DNA of 64,000 nucleotides from Allobosea robiniae (GCF_900102525.1 NZ_FNBZ01000005.1:417561-481560); one strand, 5' to 3'; numbered from the stretch's first letter, positions 43,088 to 53,363 are shown. Notes: generated by a model not told the origin, from the letters alone. Made by a program: numbers and translations.

Positions 43088-44728
43088 TCAATCTGCTACA
43101 ACCTGAAGCGCTGCCTTCAAGAGCGATTGGGTATAGGGATGCTTCGGATTGTCGAAGATATCCTTAGTCCGTCCGCGCTCAACAACCTTTCCTGACTTCA
43201 TCACGATCAGCTCATCGCAAAGAGCTCTTACGACTTTCAGATCGTGGCTGATGAACATGTAGGCGAGATCATGCTTCCTTTGCAGATCCCGCAGTAGATC
43301 GATGATCTGGGCCTGTATCGAAAGATCGAGCGCCGAGGTTGGTTCATCGAGAACCACGAATTTCGGATTGAGGATCATGGCGCGCGCGATCGCGATCCGC
43401 TGGCGCTGCCCTCCGGAAAACTCGTGCGGGTAACGGGTGCGAACCGCAGGGTCCAGGCCGACTTCCTCCAGAATCGCTGCGATCATCAAGTCCCGTTCGC
43501 CACGCGACGAGCCGATACCGTGTATAAGCAACCCTTCGCCGACGATCTCCGCGACTGATTTCCGCGGACTGAGCGAGCCATAGGGGTCCTGAAACACGAC
43601 CTGCATGTCACGTCTCAGATTGCGCATGCGCTCGGGGCCGACTTGGTCCAGCGCCACGCCCTGATACCGCACGGATCCTTCGCTTGGGATCAACTGAAGC
43701 ATCGCGGTTCCTAACGTGGATTTCCCCGACCCGCTTTCGCCCACCACGCCCAGCGACTGCCCTTGGCGGATCGTGAGATCGATCCCGTCAACCGCTTTGA
43801 CATGGGCCTTGGTACGACGCAGGAGGCCGCCCTTGATGCCGAACCAAACCTTCATATCGTTCGCTTCGACAAGAATGGGCGCCGATGTTGGAGGCGGCAC
43901 AGGATCGCCTTTCGGATCCGAGTTGAGCAGGTGCTTCGTGTAGGAATGGCGCGGGTTGCCGAATATTTCGGCAGCATCACCCGTCTCGACGATCTCCCCC
44001 TTGTTCATCACAGCAACACGGTCGGCCATCTTCCGAACGACACCGAGGTCGTGAGTAATGAGCAGCATCGCCATCCCGAAGCGCCTCTGAAGCTCTTTAA
44101 GTAGCTTCAAGATCTGGGCCTGGACGGTGACATCAAGGGCTGTCGTCGGCTCGTCGGCGATCAGGAGCTCTGGCTCGTTGGCGAGCGCCATTGCGATCAT
44201 CACACGCTGGCGCTGGCCGCCGGAAAGCTCATGTGGATAGGCGCTCAGGCGCTTGTCGGGCATTGGGAGCCCGACGAGAGTCAGCAGCTCGATAATGCGG
44301 GAGCGCGCCTTGTTGCCGCGGATGCCTTTATGTAGCGCCAGCACCTCGCCGAGCTGCCGCTCAACTGTGTGCAAGGGATTGAGCGAGGTCATCGGCTCCT
44401 GGAATACCATCGCGACCTTGTTGCCGCGGATCGCCTCCAGCTCCCGCTCGCGTGCTTGCAGGAGTTCGCGTCCCTCCAGACGGATACTGCCGCTCAACCG
44501 ATGCGCGACCGCATGCGGCAGAAGCCGGAGGATCGAGAGCGCCGTCATGGACTTGCCCGAGCCGGACTCTCCGACGAGCGCCAATGTTTCTCCCTTGTTC
44601 AAGCTGAACGAGACGCCACGCACGGCCGGCACAGCCCCCTCCGACGTCAGGAATTCGAGCCGAAGGTCTCGAACCTCCAGGAGGCCTTCATGACCGCTCG
44701 GGCAGGTCGGTGAGTTCGAAACTGACAT
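43088..44728 (-). CDS. Dipeptide ABC transporter ATP-binding protein, fused double NBD (DppD-DppF type)
   Basis: 546 aa from ATG at 44728. Two complete ATPase domains: the first with [25 protein letters not shown] and [14 protein letters not shown]; the second with [25 protein letters not shown] and [14 protein letters not shown]. Each is followed by the peptide-transporter C-terminal motif ([16 protein letters not shown]). It would energise the permeases at 48047-49823, and is the only peptide-type ATPase in the window, so it might also serve the operon at 1148-4488. Confidence 0.93.
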   Translation of the reverse strand: MSVSNSPTCPSGHEGLLEVRDLRLEFLTSEGAVPAVRGVSFSLNKGETLALVGESGSGKSMTALSILRLLPHAVAHRLSGSIRLEGRELLQARERELEAIRGNKVAMVFQEPMTSLNPLHTVERQLGEVLALHKGIRGNKARSRIIELLTLVGLPMPDKRLSAYPHELSGGQRQRVMIAMALANEPELLIADEPTTALDVTVQAQILKLLKELQRRFGMAMLLITHDLGVVRKMADRVAVMNKGEIVETGDAAEIFGNPRHSYTKHLLNSDPKGDPVPPPTSAPILVEANDMKVWFGIKGGLLRRTKAHVKAVDGIDLTIRQGQSLGVVGESGSGKSTLGTAMLQLIPSEGSVRYQGVALDQVGPERMRNLRRDMQVVFQDPYGSLSPRKSVAEIVGEGLLIHGIGSSRGERDLMIAAILEEVGLDPAVRTRYPHEFSGGQRQRIAIARAMILNPKFVVLDEPTSALDLSIQAQIIDLLRDLQRKHDLAYMFISHDLKVVRALCDELIVMKSGKVVERGRTKDIFDNPKHPYTQSLLKAALQVVAD

Positions 44729-44756
44729 GGCGGGTCCAGTCGATCTTTCCGTTGTG

Positions 44757-46268
44757 TCACGCAGACAGGACGTTCTTGACGGCGCTCTCCAGCCGCTCAG
44801 CGGCCGACGCGAGGTGACCGCGTTTGCGCACGAGCCAGGCCTCGTCACGCGCGAGCCCGTCTTTGGCAACGGCGAGCATGCGGATGACTTCGGAGGGCGC
44901 TACACTGCCGGTCGTTACGCGCGTCTCCACGAAAATCTCGGGGTCCAGAGCGCTTCGAAGCACGTCTTCCGGCATCGCTATTCCGCCTCCGATCGTCTCT
45001 CGGGCCGCCCGGTTGAGCAGTCCAGCCGTGACGGCAGCAGGGCGAATATTCTCGCTCAAGCAGATCCGAACCAGACGCGCGACAACGTGATGAACCTGCC
45101 GGAAAGACAGGCCGGTCTCGCGGACAATCACATCGGCCAGATTGCTCGCCGTGCACCAACTGCCTTCGAGCCCTTCGCGCATGCGCCTCTCATGCACGAT
45201 AAGGGTCGAGATCAGCCCGGTGAACAGGTCTAGCATGCCCTCCGTTGTGGCCAGCGCCTCGTCGATCAGCGGCAGGTCCCGCATGGCCTGGTCGCCCGTT
45301 CCCGCCGCGCGAAAGGTCGCCAGCGCCGAGGCAAGCCAGGTAACGGATCCTCCGGCCGCCTTCTTGACGGTCTCGAGCCCGGCCGGGTTTTTCTTCTGCG
45401 GAAAGATGCTGCTGGTGCCGCAATAGGCGTCATCCGACTCGACGAAGCCGAACTCCGTGCTCGACCAGACATGGAGATCCGTCGCGAGATCGTTGATCGT
45501 CGCCATCACGAAGGACAGGGCCGAGATCGCATCGGCCGCGTAGAAGGCCTCGCGCCCAAGCTTCGAATTCTCAAGCACGCCACCGAAGCCGAGGAGCTCG
45601 GTCGTCCGGTTGCGATCGAGCGGCCATGACGTCCCTGCAAGGCCGACAGCCCCGAGCGGATTCAGGTTGACGCGATCGAAGGCCTGGATCAGCCGTTCGA
45701 AATCCTCGCAGAGCCTCGTCGCAATGCTGAGAAGATAATGACCGAAGACCCAGGGCTGGGCCTGCTGCATATGTGTGTAGCCGGGCATGATGGTGCGGGC
45801 ATGCTTCTCGGCCTTGTCGATCAGCGCGGCCCGAAACTGGTTCAACCGCTCGACCACATCGAGAAGCCGGTTGCGTTCATAGAGGCGGCGCACGGTCGTG
45901 CCCTGGTCGATGCGGCTGCGGCCGGTATGCATCTGCCCGCCGATATCCTCGCCCATCCGCGAGAACAGGAAGGCTTCGACCTGCAACAGAAAGCTTCCAT
46001 TCAGCGGATCCATGGGGATGGTTGCCGGATCCATGCCGCGCATTTCCAAGAGCCCATTGAGAATGGCGCTCGCGACGTCACGCGGCAGGATTCCCTGCTC
46101 CGCGAGCATGACGGTATGGGCGAGATCAACCTGATTGAATTCACGCGCATGACGCATCTCGCGGGCAAGCCCGGGAATGTCGTGGTATTTGATCAGAGCC
46201 TCTGCCGGCGGGCTGCTCAGGCGGGCTTCAGAGAGCAGGAATTGATGCTCGGTGACCGGCTTGTTCAT
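44757..46268 (-). CDS. Argininosuccinate lyase-like protein
   Basis: 503 aa. Fumarase/aspartase superfamily, with TGRSRIDQGTTVRR near the N-terminus, the HMQQAQPWVFGHYLL block and the signature GTSSIFPQKKNP containing the catalytic serine loop. Substitutions around that loop (IFPQKKNPAGLE instead of IMPQKKNPDAAE) suggest a paralog with a different substrate rather than the biosynthetic ArgH. It lies between the ATPase and the binding-protein genes of a peptide ABC operon. ATG at 46268. Confidence 0.85.
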   Translation of the reverse strand: MNKPVTEHQFLLSEARLSSPPAEALIKYHDIPGLAREMRHAREFNQVDLAHTVMLAEQGILPRDVASAILNGLLEMRGMDPATIPMDPLNGSFLLQVEAFLFSRMGEDIGGQMHTGRSRIDQGTTVRRLYERNRLLDVVERLNQFRAALIDKAEKHARTIMPGYTHMQQAQPWVFGHYLLSIATRLCEDFERLIQAFDRVNLNPLGAVGLAGTSWPLDRNRTTELLGFGGVLENSKLGREAFYAADAISALSFVMATINDLATDLHVWSSTEFGFVESDDAYCGTSSIFPQKKNPAGLETVKKAAGGSVTWLASALATFRAAGTGDQAMRDLPLIDEALATTEGMLDLFTGLISTLIVHERRMREGLEGSWCTASNLADVIVRETGLSFRQVHHVVARLVRICLSENIRPAAVTAGLLNRAARETIGGGIAMPEDVLRSALDPEIFVETRVTTGSVAPSEVIRMLAVAKDGLARDEAWLVRKRGHLASAAERLESAVKNVLSA

Positions 46269-46410
46269 GGTAATATCCAGTTCGTCACGAGGTTTGTCGT
46301 GCGCGGCGAGGCCATCCGGCTTCGCGCCTTGGCAAGGTCGTCTGGACGGCGGTTGATCCCGCCGCCGCAATGGCGTTTCCCATCGGCTAGATTCAACGGA
46401 CATTCGTTCG

Positions 46411-48015
46411 TCAGCGGCCGGAAGGCGGCAGCCGCCCCAATTTTGTGACCTGGTCGAGCTTGATGATCTCGTCGCCATAGACTTCGAGGCCCTTCAGCCC
46501 CTTGGCGATGCCGATCAACTGAACCTGATCGAACAGGACCAGCGAGTTCGGCGCTTCGTTCCAGACGATCTTCTGGACATCGGCATAGGCCTGCATCCGG
46601 CTGGTGTAGTTCATATCGACGGAGGCCTTGGCCAGCAGCTCATCGATCCTAGGCTGCTTGTACCCGGTGAGATTCGAATCGTCGGTGCTGGAGAATTTGC
46701 GCCGCAGCCGCCAGTCCGCATTGGTCACGCCGGTGCCGAGCAGCCACATATTGGCGTCGTTGCTGCCCCTGCCGGTGCCCTTGCCGGTCTCGGGACGATA
46801 AAGCGTCTTCTGATAGGTCGCCCATTCCCAGACCTTGAATTCGGTCTTCAGTCCGATGGCGTTCAGATAGCCCTGGACCGTCTCGGCGACGGCCTTGTCC
46901 TTGGCGTAGCGGCCGGCCGGGGTCCAGATGACGATCGGCTCGTTATATCCGCCGGGAAACACCTCCGCGATCATCTTGCGGGCTTTGTCCGGATCGTAGG
47001 CGTAAGGCGGCTGGCCGGGCGCGCGACCCTGCACGCCGCGTGGGAAGATGCCGTCCGGCACGCGCCCGTAGCCGTTCAGGATTTTCTCGATGATGGCCTT
47101 GCGATCGATTGCGTGGTTGATCGCGAGGCGCACGCGAGGGTCAGCGAATGGCGGCTTGGTAGTGTTGAGCTCGAAGAATATCTGGAACGAGCTCGGTTCG
47201 GTCACGATCGCGGTCGCAGCGTTCCTCCTGACTTTTTCGGTCGCCTCGGGCGGAATGTTGAGAGCGATATCGGCATTGCCAGTGGTCAGCTCGATCACGC
47301 GCGCTTCCGCCTCGGGCACCGGCCGGAACGTCATCTTGTCAGGCTTTCCGGGCGTGCCAGCATAATCGGGATTACGCTTGATCACCAATTGCTGCGCGGG
47401 CACCCATTCGGACAGCATGTAGGGGCCCGTGCCGACGGGATTGCGGGCATAGGCTCGGCCGCTCTTCTTCACGGCTGTCGGGCTGTTGATCCCGGCATAT
47501 TCTTCCGCGAGGACCTCGAGCAGCATCGGCGATGGCTCTTTGGTGACGATCTCGACCGTCTCGGGATTCTTTGCGTTCACCTCGCTGATGCTGGTGAACA
47601 AGGAGCGGTTCGGAGAACCCAACGCCGGATCGAGAATACGCTCCAGGCTGAACTTCACCGCCTCGGCATCGAACGGCGTGCCATCGTGAAACTTGACGCC
47701 GCGACGCAGCTTGAACGTCCAGCGCAGCCCGTCCTCCGACTTGGTCCAGCTCTCGGCCAGGTCCGGGACGATTTCGTCGAGCTTCGTGTCCTTCCAGCGT
47801 ACGAGCGTATTGAAGATGTTGTTGAAGACGATCTGCGATGGCGTGCTGCGTGACACCGCGGGATCGAGCGTGTCGACATCCGTTCCCTGCACGATACGCA
47901 GATTGAATTCGGCCCGCGCGGACGTCGGTGCGGACAGGTACATGATGCTGCTCAGCAGCGCGAGGCCGAGACCGAGACCTTCGCGACGCGTGATTTTCAG
48001 GAATGACGGCTGCAA
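46411..48015 (-). CDS. ABC transporter substrate-binding protein, family 5
   Basis: About 534 aa, starting at TTG 48015 with GAGAGGG upstream; longer starts would overlap the permease gene. Signal region contains twin arginines (KITRREGLGLGLALLSS) ending SARAEF. Family 5 binding domain: VDTLDPAVSRSTPSQIVFNNIF, LAESWTKSEDGLRWTFKLRRGVKFHDGTPF, then RLAINHAIDRKAIIEKIL. Presumed substrate: peptide or an argininosuccinate-like compound processed by the neighbouring lyase. Confidence 0.9.
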   Translation of the reverse strand: MQPSFLKITRREGLGLGLALLSSIMYLSAPTSARAEFNLRIVQGTDVDTLDPAVSRSTPSQIVFNNIFNTLVRWKDTKLDEIVPDLAESWTKSEDGLRWTFKLRRGVKFHDGTPFDAEAVKFSLERILDPALGSPNRSLFTSISEVNAKNPETVEIVTKEPSPMLLEVLAEEYAGINSPTAVKKSGRAYARNPVGTGPYMLSEWVPAQQLVIKRNPDYAGTPGKPDKMTFRPVPEAEARVIELTTGNADIALNIPPEATEKVRRNAATAIVTEPSSFQIFFELNTTKPPFADPRVRLAINHAIDRKAIIEKILNGYGRVPDGIFPRGVQGRAPGQPPYAYDPDKARKMIAEVFPGGYNEPIVIWTPAGRYAKDKAVAETVQGYLNAIGLKTEFKVWEWATYQKTLYRPETGKGTGRGSNDANMWLLGTGVTNADWRLRRKFSSTDDSNLTGYKQPRIDELLAKASVDMNYTSRMQAYADVQKIVWNEAPNSLVLFDQVQLIGIAKGLKGLEVYGDEIIKLDQVTKLGRLPPSGR

Positions 48016-48046
48016 GGTTTCCCTCTCTTTTTTGAGTTTTTGTCGG

Positions 48047-48889
48047 CTAGATCGCTTTGCGCGAGCGCGGATCGGCATAGTCCCGCAAGGCATCGCCCAC
48101 GAGGTTGAAGGCGAGGATGACTGCGAACAGCGTGATGCCGGGTGCCAGGATCACATGGGGGTGGCTGGTGATGTGCGCGCGCGACGCCGCGATCATCGCG
48201 CCCCATTCGGGGATCGGCGGCTGGGGTCCGAGCCCGAGGAAGCTCAGTCCGGACCCGATGAGGATCGCCTCGGCGAGCGACAGCGTGCCCTGGATGATGA
48301 TCAGGGATGTCGTGTTCGGCAGGATATGCGAGAACAGGATGCTGGAATCCCGGGCGCCGAGCGCTTTCGCGGCGACCGTGAACTGGCGTCGTTTCAGCGC
48401 GAGGATCGGTCCGCGAAACAGGCGCACATTGGCGGGGATCGTCGAGATCCCGATCGCGAGCGTCAGGCTGAGCACGCCGGATCCGAGGACGGTCACTACG
48501 ATTATGGCGAGCAATGTCCGAGGGAATGCGATCATGAAGTCCATGAAACGCATCACCGCATCGGTGAACCAATTCTCGTAATAGCCGCACAGGCTGCCGA
48601 TCAGGACGCCGAGTATCATTGCGATGGCCACGCTGACGAGCGCGACGATCAGCGTGATGCGGGCACCCCAGACGACCCGCGCCAGCAGATCCCTGCCCAA
48701 TTCGTCCGTGCCCAACGGATGAGCCAAAGAGGGCGATAGAAGCGAAGTATCGAGCGTCACCCGCGTGGCCGTCTCCCAGTCGAACAGGAAAGGAGCGAGA
48801 AGCGCGGCCATCAGGAAAATGGCCATAACGAAGGTGGCGAGGAGCGTGACGTAGTTTTTCTTGCGAACAAGATATCCCAAGAAACCCAT
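48047..48889 (-). CDS. ABC transporter permease, DppC type
   Basis: 280 aa from ATG at 48889, which lies between the stop of the DppB-type permease (48903) and this gene's body. DppC family: HPLGTDELGRDLLARVVWGARITL and EAA loop RRQFTVAAKALGARDSSILFSHILPN. Six membrane helices. Confidence 0.92.
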   Translation of the reverse strand: MGFLGYLVRKKNYVTLLATFVMAIFLMAALLAPFLFDWETATRVTLDTSLLSPSLAHPLGTDELGRDLLARVVWGARITLIVALVSVAIAMILGVLIGSLCGYYENWFTDAVMRFMDFMIAFPRTLLAIIVVTVLGSGVLSLTLAIGISTIPANVRLFRGPILALKRRQFTVAAKALGARDSSILFSHILPNTTSLIIIQGTLSLAEAILIGSGLSFLGLGPQPPIPEWGAMIAASRAHITSHPHVILAPGITLFAVILAFNLVGDALRDYADPRSRKAI

Positions 48890-48902
48890 TGTCTTGGCGC
48901 GC

Positions 48903-49823
48903 CTACGAATAGGTGATGCGAGGATCGATGATGCCATAGATCACATCTACGAAAAGGTTGATGGCGACGACGGAGAGAGCAAAGACAAGGATCGTTCCTT
49001 GAATGACGTATATGTCCCTGATCATGATGGCTTCGACCATGTAACGGCCCATGCCTGGCCAAGCGAAGACGGTTTCAACGATCGCGGCGCCTCCGAGCAG
49101 GCGGCCGAAATCCAGCCCCAGCATCGTGACGATCGGGATCGACGCGTTACGCATCGCGTGGCGATAGGTCACCTTCGTCCAGGACAGGCCCTTGGCCCGC
49201 GCAGTGCGAATGAAATCCTCGGACAGGATGTCGAGCATGTTGGAGCGCGTTAGCCGCGCGAAAGCCGCGACATAGGGCAGTCCGAGGGTCAGGGCCGGCA
49301 GCACAAGGTGGCGCCAGGTTCCTCGCCCCGTCGGCGGTACCCATCCCAGCATGGAGGCGAAAACCAGCATCAAGACCAGGCCGAGGAAGAACCCCGGTAT
49401 CGAGATGCCGAGCACCGCGAGGCTGGTCACGAAACGGTCGGCGGCGCCGCGCGGATTCAACGCCGAATAGATGCCGAGCGGAACGCCCAGGACGAGCGCG
49501 ACCAGCATCCCCGCGACGGTCAGTTCGAGCGTCGCCGGGAATGTTCTGGCAATACCTTCCGTTACCGGTGCAAGTGTCTGGAAAGAATCACCGAGATCTC
49601 CTTGGGCGATTTTCTTCAGGTAGATCCCGTATTGCACCGGCAATGGCTGATCGAGCCCGTAATTGGCCCTGATCTGAGCAACGTCTTGCTCTGTCGCATC
49701 TGGTCCAGCCGCCATCCGGGCAGGGTCGCCAGGGATCAGGTGGAGAATAATGAACACGGCGACCGACACGCCCAGAAGCATGAGCGGCAACGTCAGTAAC
49801 CGTCGAATTATATATGTCCCCAT
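48903..49823 (-). CDS. ABC transporter permease, DppB type
   Basis: 306 aa. N-terminal IIRRLLTLPLMLLGVSVAVFIILHLIPGDPA and EAA loop LSEDFIRTARAKGLSWTKVTYRHAMRNA. First gene of the leftward operon (permeases, binding protein, lyase, ATPase); divergent from the LysR gene at 50044. Confidence 0.93.
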   Translation of the reverse strand: MGTYIIRRLLTLPLMLLGVSVAVFIILHLIPGDPARMAAGPDATEQDVAQIRANYGLDQPLPVQYGIYLKKIAQGDLGDSFQTLAPVTEGIARTFPATLELTVAGMLVALVLGVPLGIYSALNPRGAADRFVTSLAVLGISIPGFFLGLVLMLVFASMLGWVPPTGRGTWRHLVLPALTLGLPYVAAFARLTRSNMLDILSEDFIRTARAKGLSWTKVTYRHAMRNASIPIVTMLGLDFGRLLGGAAIVETVFAWPGMGRYMVEAIMIRDIYVIQGTILVFALSVVAINLFVDVIYGIIDPRITYS

Positions 49824-50043
49824 GGGCTAATGCCTCTGTAATGGTACCCGGCAACGCGCGGCGCTGATGGCCTCTGGACGAAAGCGTCCATGCCAATCTC
49901 TGCTCGCGAGCCGGCGAACCCTCAGATTCAGCAGCACCGCCTTGCAAAATTCAACTGCATGCGCCCTACTGGCTTTATAAGGAAATGTGATGCTCAATCG
50001 CCTGGTGTTGCGATAACCGGGTGAGCAGAACCCGGAAGTCTGA

Positions 50044-50952
50044 ATGCAGCTCAACCCGCGCCAGATCGAGGCATTCCGCACGGTGATGCTGACCGGCAGC
50101 ATGACCGCCGCCGCCGAAAGACTGAAAGTCACGCAGCCCGCAGTCAGCCGCCTGATCCGAGACCTGGAGGCTGAGCTGGATCTAAGGCTGTTCCGCAGGG
50201 AAGGTAATCGGCTGGTGCCGAACCACGAGGCCACCATCCTGTTCGCCGATGTGGATAGATTTTACGTTGGGTTGGATAGGGTCGCCAAAACAGCCAACGA
50301 GCTGAGGCATGCAAATGTCGGAGCCTTGAGGATTGCGTCGATCGGCGCGCTCTCGCTGAGCTGCATCACGCATGCGATCAGCATTCTTCATACCGCTCAC
50401 CCCGCCGTCGACATTTCGCTAGAAAGTCTCAACACGCCTCAAACTCTCGACCTGGTAGCAGGGCGTCACTTCGATATCGGGTTTGCGCAGGCTGTAGCAG
50501 AGTTTCCCGGCGTTCGACTGACGCAGATGCCATCGGTCGAGACGGTATGCGTCATGCCTTCAACATACCCGATTGCGAGCAGGGATTTTATTGAACCACG
50601 TGATCTGGAAGGGCTTCCCTTCATCTCGCTCGGCCGAAACAACCCTCAACGCCTAAAGATCGATCAGCTTTTCGACGACCTGAACGTTCGGCGTCAAATG
50701 CTCCTTGAGACATCTCTTGCAGCGAGCGCAATCGGCTTGGTTGAATCGGGACTTGGTGTCTCAATCGTCGATCCCTTCACTGCGACTTATTTGAGCGGCC
50801 GAAACGTTGTGACGCGGCCGTTCAAATCGAATTTTTGCTTTGATATTGTTGCCGTACAGCCGATTCATCATCAGCAATCAAAGCTTTGCAAGGAATTCAT
50901 CCAGATCATGATCGATTTATTTAAGAAGCAAGCGTCCTCACGCGAAAAATAA
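50044..50952 (+). CDS. LysR family regulator
   Basis: 302 aa. DNA-binding part LNPRQIEAFRTVMLTGSMTAAAERLKVTQPAVSRLIRDLEAELDLRLFRR. Effector domain ends normally; a short Lys/Ser-rich tail follows. It resembles LysR regulators of amino-acid (octopine/nopaline-type) uptake operons, in line with the peptide ABC/argininosuccinate lyase-like operon it faces. The 220-bp spacer probably holds the operator. Confidence 0.88.
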   Translation: MQLNPRQIEAFRTVMLTGSMTAAAERLKVTQPAVSRLIRDLEAELDLRLFRREGNRLVPNHEATILFADVDRFYVGLDRVAKTANELRHANVGALRIASIGALSLSCITHAISILHTAHPAVDISLESLNTPQTLDLVAGRHFDIGFAQAVAEFPGVRLTQMPSVETVCVMPSTYPIASRDFIEPRDLEGLPFISLGRNNPQRLKIDQLFDDLNVRRQMLLETSLAASAIGLVESGLGVSIVDPFTATYLSGRNVVTRPFKSNFCFDIVAVQPIHHQQSKLCKEFIQIMIDLFKKQASSREK

Positions 50953-50984
50953 AGATCATGACGATAGACGGGAGCATGTAATCT

Positions 50985-51749
50985 ATGACGGGGGACAAGG
51001 ATCCGCGGATTATCGCGATTGAGCCCGGCGATCGCCTGGTTGTGCTGGCTCGGATCCTAGATGCGTCGTCGGAGCACGCGAAGCGCGCGCTCGAACGGGA
51101 AGCGAGCGAGCGGCGCCAGCTTGGCGGCACTTGCCTCGGCCAAGGTCTCTACCGCCACGACTCGATTTTCAGAGGGCAATCCGATGCCGCCGTCTGGAGC
51201 CATGCCGAGTTCACCTATTTCCGGGAAATCATCTCAGGCGATGTGATCGATCGGCTCGTCCGGTCGCCTCCGGTCCCAAGCGTAGTGCTTTTGCGCGCCG
51301 AAATCCTGCTCACGACGCCCGCGTCTTTCGTTCTTCCCACGAACTGGTCGGGCTCGTCGCATCGCCCTGGCCACAAACCCTCGATTGAGTACCTCGATGT
51401 GCACCCATCCCGACTGGCGGATTACCGGGAGATCATGCGTCGCTACATCGGACCTGCAGCGGCGAAGCTCGTCGCCTTGAACAAGCTGGAGACGTTCAGA
51501 TCGATGGAGGCGGCCGCCGTCTTGTTCCAGGATCCCTCGCTTGGCTCGGCCTGGAACCAGATCCACCTCAGCGAGGTGGTCGCGGAAGGATTTCGCGGCT
51601 TTGGCGAGGAACTCGATGCCGCATTGCGGCAGACCGTGCCGGATGGCAGCTTCGCCAACGTTTTCGCCAGGCTGAATGACATCCGGACTATTCCTCGCTG
51701 GACCCTGAACCTTCCGGTGTTCGAGGATGATGCCGCCGTGGGCAACTAG
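50985..51749 (+). CDS. Hypothetical protein of 254 aa
   Basis: No family recognised. Residues 130-215 (SIEYLDVHPSRLADYREIMRRYIGPAAAKLVALNKLETFRSMEAAAVLFQDPSLGSAWNQIHLSEV) resemble in style a small alpha/beta barrel unit, and no catalytic motif or membrane segment is seen. It follows the LysR gene by 32 nt on the same strand and is likely part of its regulon. GGGAG precedes the ATG. Confidence 0.65.
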   Translation: MTGDKDPRIIAIEPGDRLVVLARILDASSEHAKRALEREASERRQLGGTCLGQGLYRHDSIFRGQSDAAVWSHAEFTYFREIISGDVIDRLVRSPPVPSVVLLRAEILLTTPASFVLPTNWSGSSHRPGHKPSIEYLDVHPSRLADYREIMRRYIGPAAAKLVALNKLETFRSMEAAAVLFQDPSLGSAWNQIHLSEVVAEGFRGFGEELDAALRQTVPDGSFANVFARLNDIRTIPRWTLNLPVFEDDAAVGN

Positions 51750-51914
51750 GCCGGGAGCCACTCCCCATAGCTCAGCCGCAGAGCGCCAACAGCTGACATT
51801 GCGCGATTGCCGGGAAGCGGACCTACCTAGAATGTCAGAGCGGCAGGCGATCCCAAACTGCAAATTTCACGAAACGAACTGACGCCGGTACGCGTTCGTC
51901 GCTGGGCTCAGGCT

Positions 51915-52011
51915 GGGTTTGCGACAATGGCACGGATATCCAGTTGGTCGTCGTACATTTAGCGACCGCTACCTCGCTGTGACCGGGCGCATCTCGCCGC
52001 TCGCCGCGTAA
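51915..52011 (+). pseudogene. Decayed third copy of the 41221/54624 family
   Basis: VCDNGTDIQLVVVH, a frame jump at about 51959, then SDRYLAVTGRISPLAA and a stop at 52009-52011. This is the C-terminal third of the proteins at 41221 and 54624 (VCDDGTAIVVAVMHSSDRHLAVTGR). The start, N-terminal part and leader are lost. A clear frameshift remnant. Confidence 0.7.
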
Positions 52012-52087
52012 GAACATTTTTGAAAAGACTGACGGCCAAGGAATCATTGGCTGCCGCCACCGTTAATCTCGGCTCGGCGGAGACCAT

Positions 52088-52294
52088 ATGGCACACAAGT
52101 TTACCATCAGCCGAGTCGGTTCAGACTCGGCCGTTCGAGACGCAGCCGGAGCCGTTTATGGGCTTAGCCCCACCATGGCCGACGTATGCGAGACGGCGGA
52201 TCGCATGGCCAAGCGAACGAGCACCACGGTCACGCTAACCGACGAAGCTCGGATATACCTGAACTCCATTGGAATGGCTCACCGCTATCGGTAG
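52088..52294 (+). CDS. Small hypothetical protein
   Basis: 68 aa. AHKFTISRVGSDSAVRDAAGAVYGLSPTMADVCETADRMAKRTSTTVTLTDEARIYLNSIGMAHRYR. The start is preceded by GGCGGAGACC, a ribosome-binding site identical in core to that of the 41221 gene, and CCGCC at 52054-52058 could pair with its GGCGG. No family recognised. Confidence 0.5.
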   Translation: MAHKFTISRVGSDSAVRDAAGAVYGLSPTMADVCETADRMAKRTSTTVTLTDEARIYLNSIGMAHRYR

Positions 52295-52726
52295 CCGTGC
52301 GGTCGCTTCGCCCCACGACCAGCCCTCCAGCTGAGTTATCGATTTCCGGTCAGCGACGTATGAATGGGGTGCGAGCCGACTACTCCGTTCGGGCGGCTAG
52401 CATTCTCAGTTCCCGCGTCGCACGCGGACATCGGCCAAACCAGAGAAATCGACAGTCTAGGCATACACGGTCGCATTGCCGTCGTACGAGCGCGAGGATT
52501 TTCAGGACCTCCGGGAGCCGGCAAACGATCACAACGAGATGTCGTCACTCCGATATTTGGCAGGCTGCCGCACCGCCGGCCAGAACGTTGCAGGCGACAA
52601 AATGGAGGCGCGTCCCCAATAGCTCCTAACCGAAGGAAGATTGCTCGACCTCACTCTTCATGGCCGGTAGGGTGACATGGCTCGGGTCTCGCGCATGAGA
52701 ACAGGGCACATCGGGAGAACCAAGCC
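52295..52726. other. Gene-free stretch
   Basis: Only GC-driven open frames with unlikely compositions. No hairpin, repeat or RNA gene identified. The last 40 nt resemble the upstream region of the 84-aa gene at 37184 (GAGAAC, AAGCCATGGCC). Confidence 0.5.
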
Positions 52727-52981
52727 ATGGCCAACGCCGACACGTTCTTCCTCCAGCCGTTCAAGACACATCGAAAGCGCTTGGTGCCCAGCCAATGCGT
52801 TCCAGCCAAGAGCCGGCATCACGCGCTCAATGAAGGTGAGCGCCTGAGCAAAACGGCCGAGGGTTTGGCTGTCATCCACGTCGTTGCGGACGACGAGACC
52901 GGTGAGGTGAGCGAGCTTTCTGTGCTGGCACGCCACGGCACGATTCCTGAGGAATTCGAAGAGCAGATTAGGGCGCTTTGA
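52727..52981 (+). CDS. 84-aa conserved small protein, copy 2
   Basis: 84 aa: begins ANADTFFLQPFKTHRKRLVP and ends IPEEFEEQIRAL. Paralog of the protein at 37184. Its upstream sequence has two GAGAAC units but spaced 14 nt apart, so the LexA-type GAAC-N7-GAAC box of copy 1 is not present here. Confidence 0.8.
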   Translation: MANADTFFLQPFKTHRKRLVPSQCVPAKSRHHALNEGERLSKTAEGLAVIHVVADDETGEVSELSVLARHGTIPEEFEEQIRAL

Positions 52982-53363
52982 GACTAAACGCGGCGGCGTT
53001 GGCCGGTGTTGAGGCCCTTCTTCATCGGCGACCTGTCACGGCTGCGGGGTGCTTCTACGGAAGCGACACCAGTCCGGCCCGGACAACCGGGAGCGCAAAA
53101 ACGCAACTCTGCAACGCAATGAGTCCTCAGCGGACCGCAAAATCAGTCGTTCCGATGGGGTGTAACAGCATCGGTTCCAGCGTCGTTGGCTCAGGACAGC
53201 TAGGAGCGGGATGCGGCCATAATCGCAAGAGTGGAAATAATCGCTCCTAGGCTTGCAAGAGAACCCTACGCACACCATTTTAATCCAATCTTGAAACGCA
53301 TCGGGATTGTACTTCATAGTATTTGCGCGAAGCGCCCCGATCTGGGCAAAACGGAGCCCAGCC
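52982..53363. other. Gene-free stretch
   Basis: No credible frame; the longest open frames have unlikely compositions. Nothing else seen. Confidence 0.5.

Noticed and set aside
28681..44000. Possible complete prophage or integrative element
   Set aside because: Phage-type control genes are present but no integrase, terminase, capsid or second att site was found, so only a remnant or accessory island can be claimed.
47693..48739. 348-codon plus-strand frame opposite the peptide ABC genes
   Set aside because: Low-complexity Arg/Asp-rich translation antisense to a DppC-type permease.
51755..51835. Sequence CCCCATAGCTCAGCCGCAGAGCGCC resembling the 5' half of a tRNA
   Set aside because: A D-arm-like segment is present, but no acceptable anticodon stem, T-arm or acceptor pairing follows. 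Likely chance or a degraded fragment.
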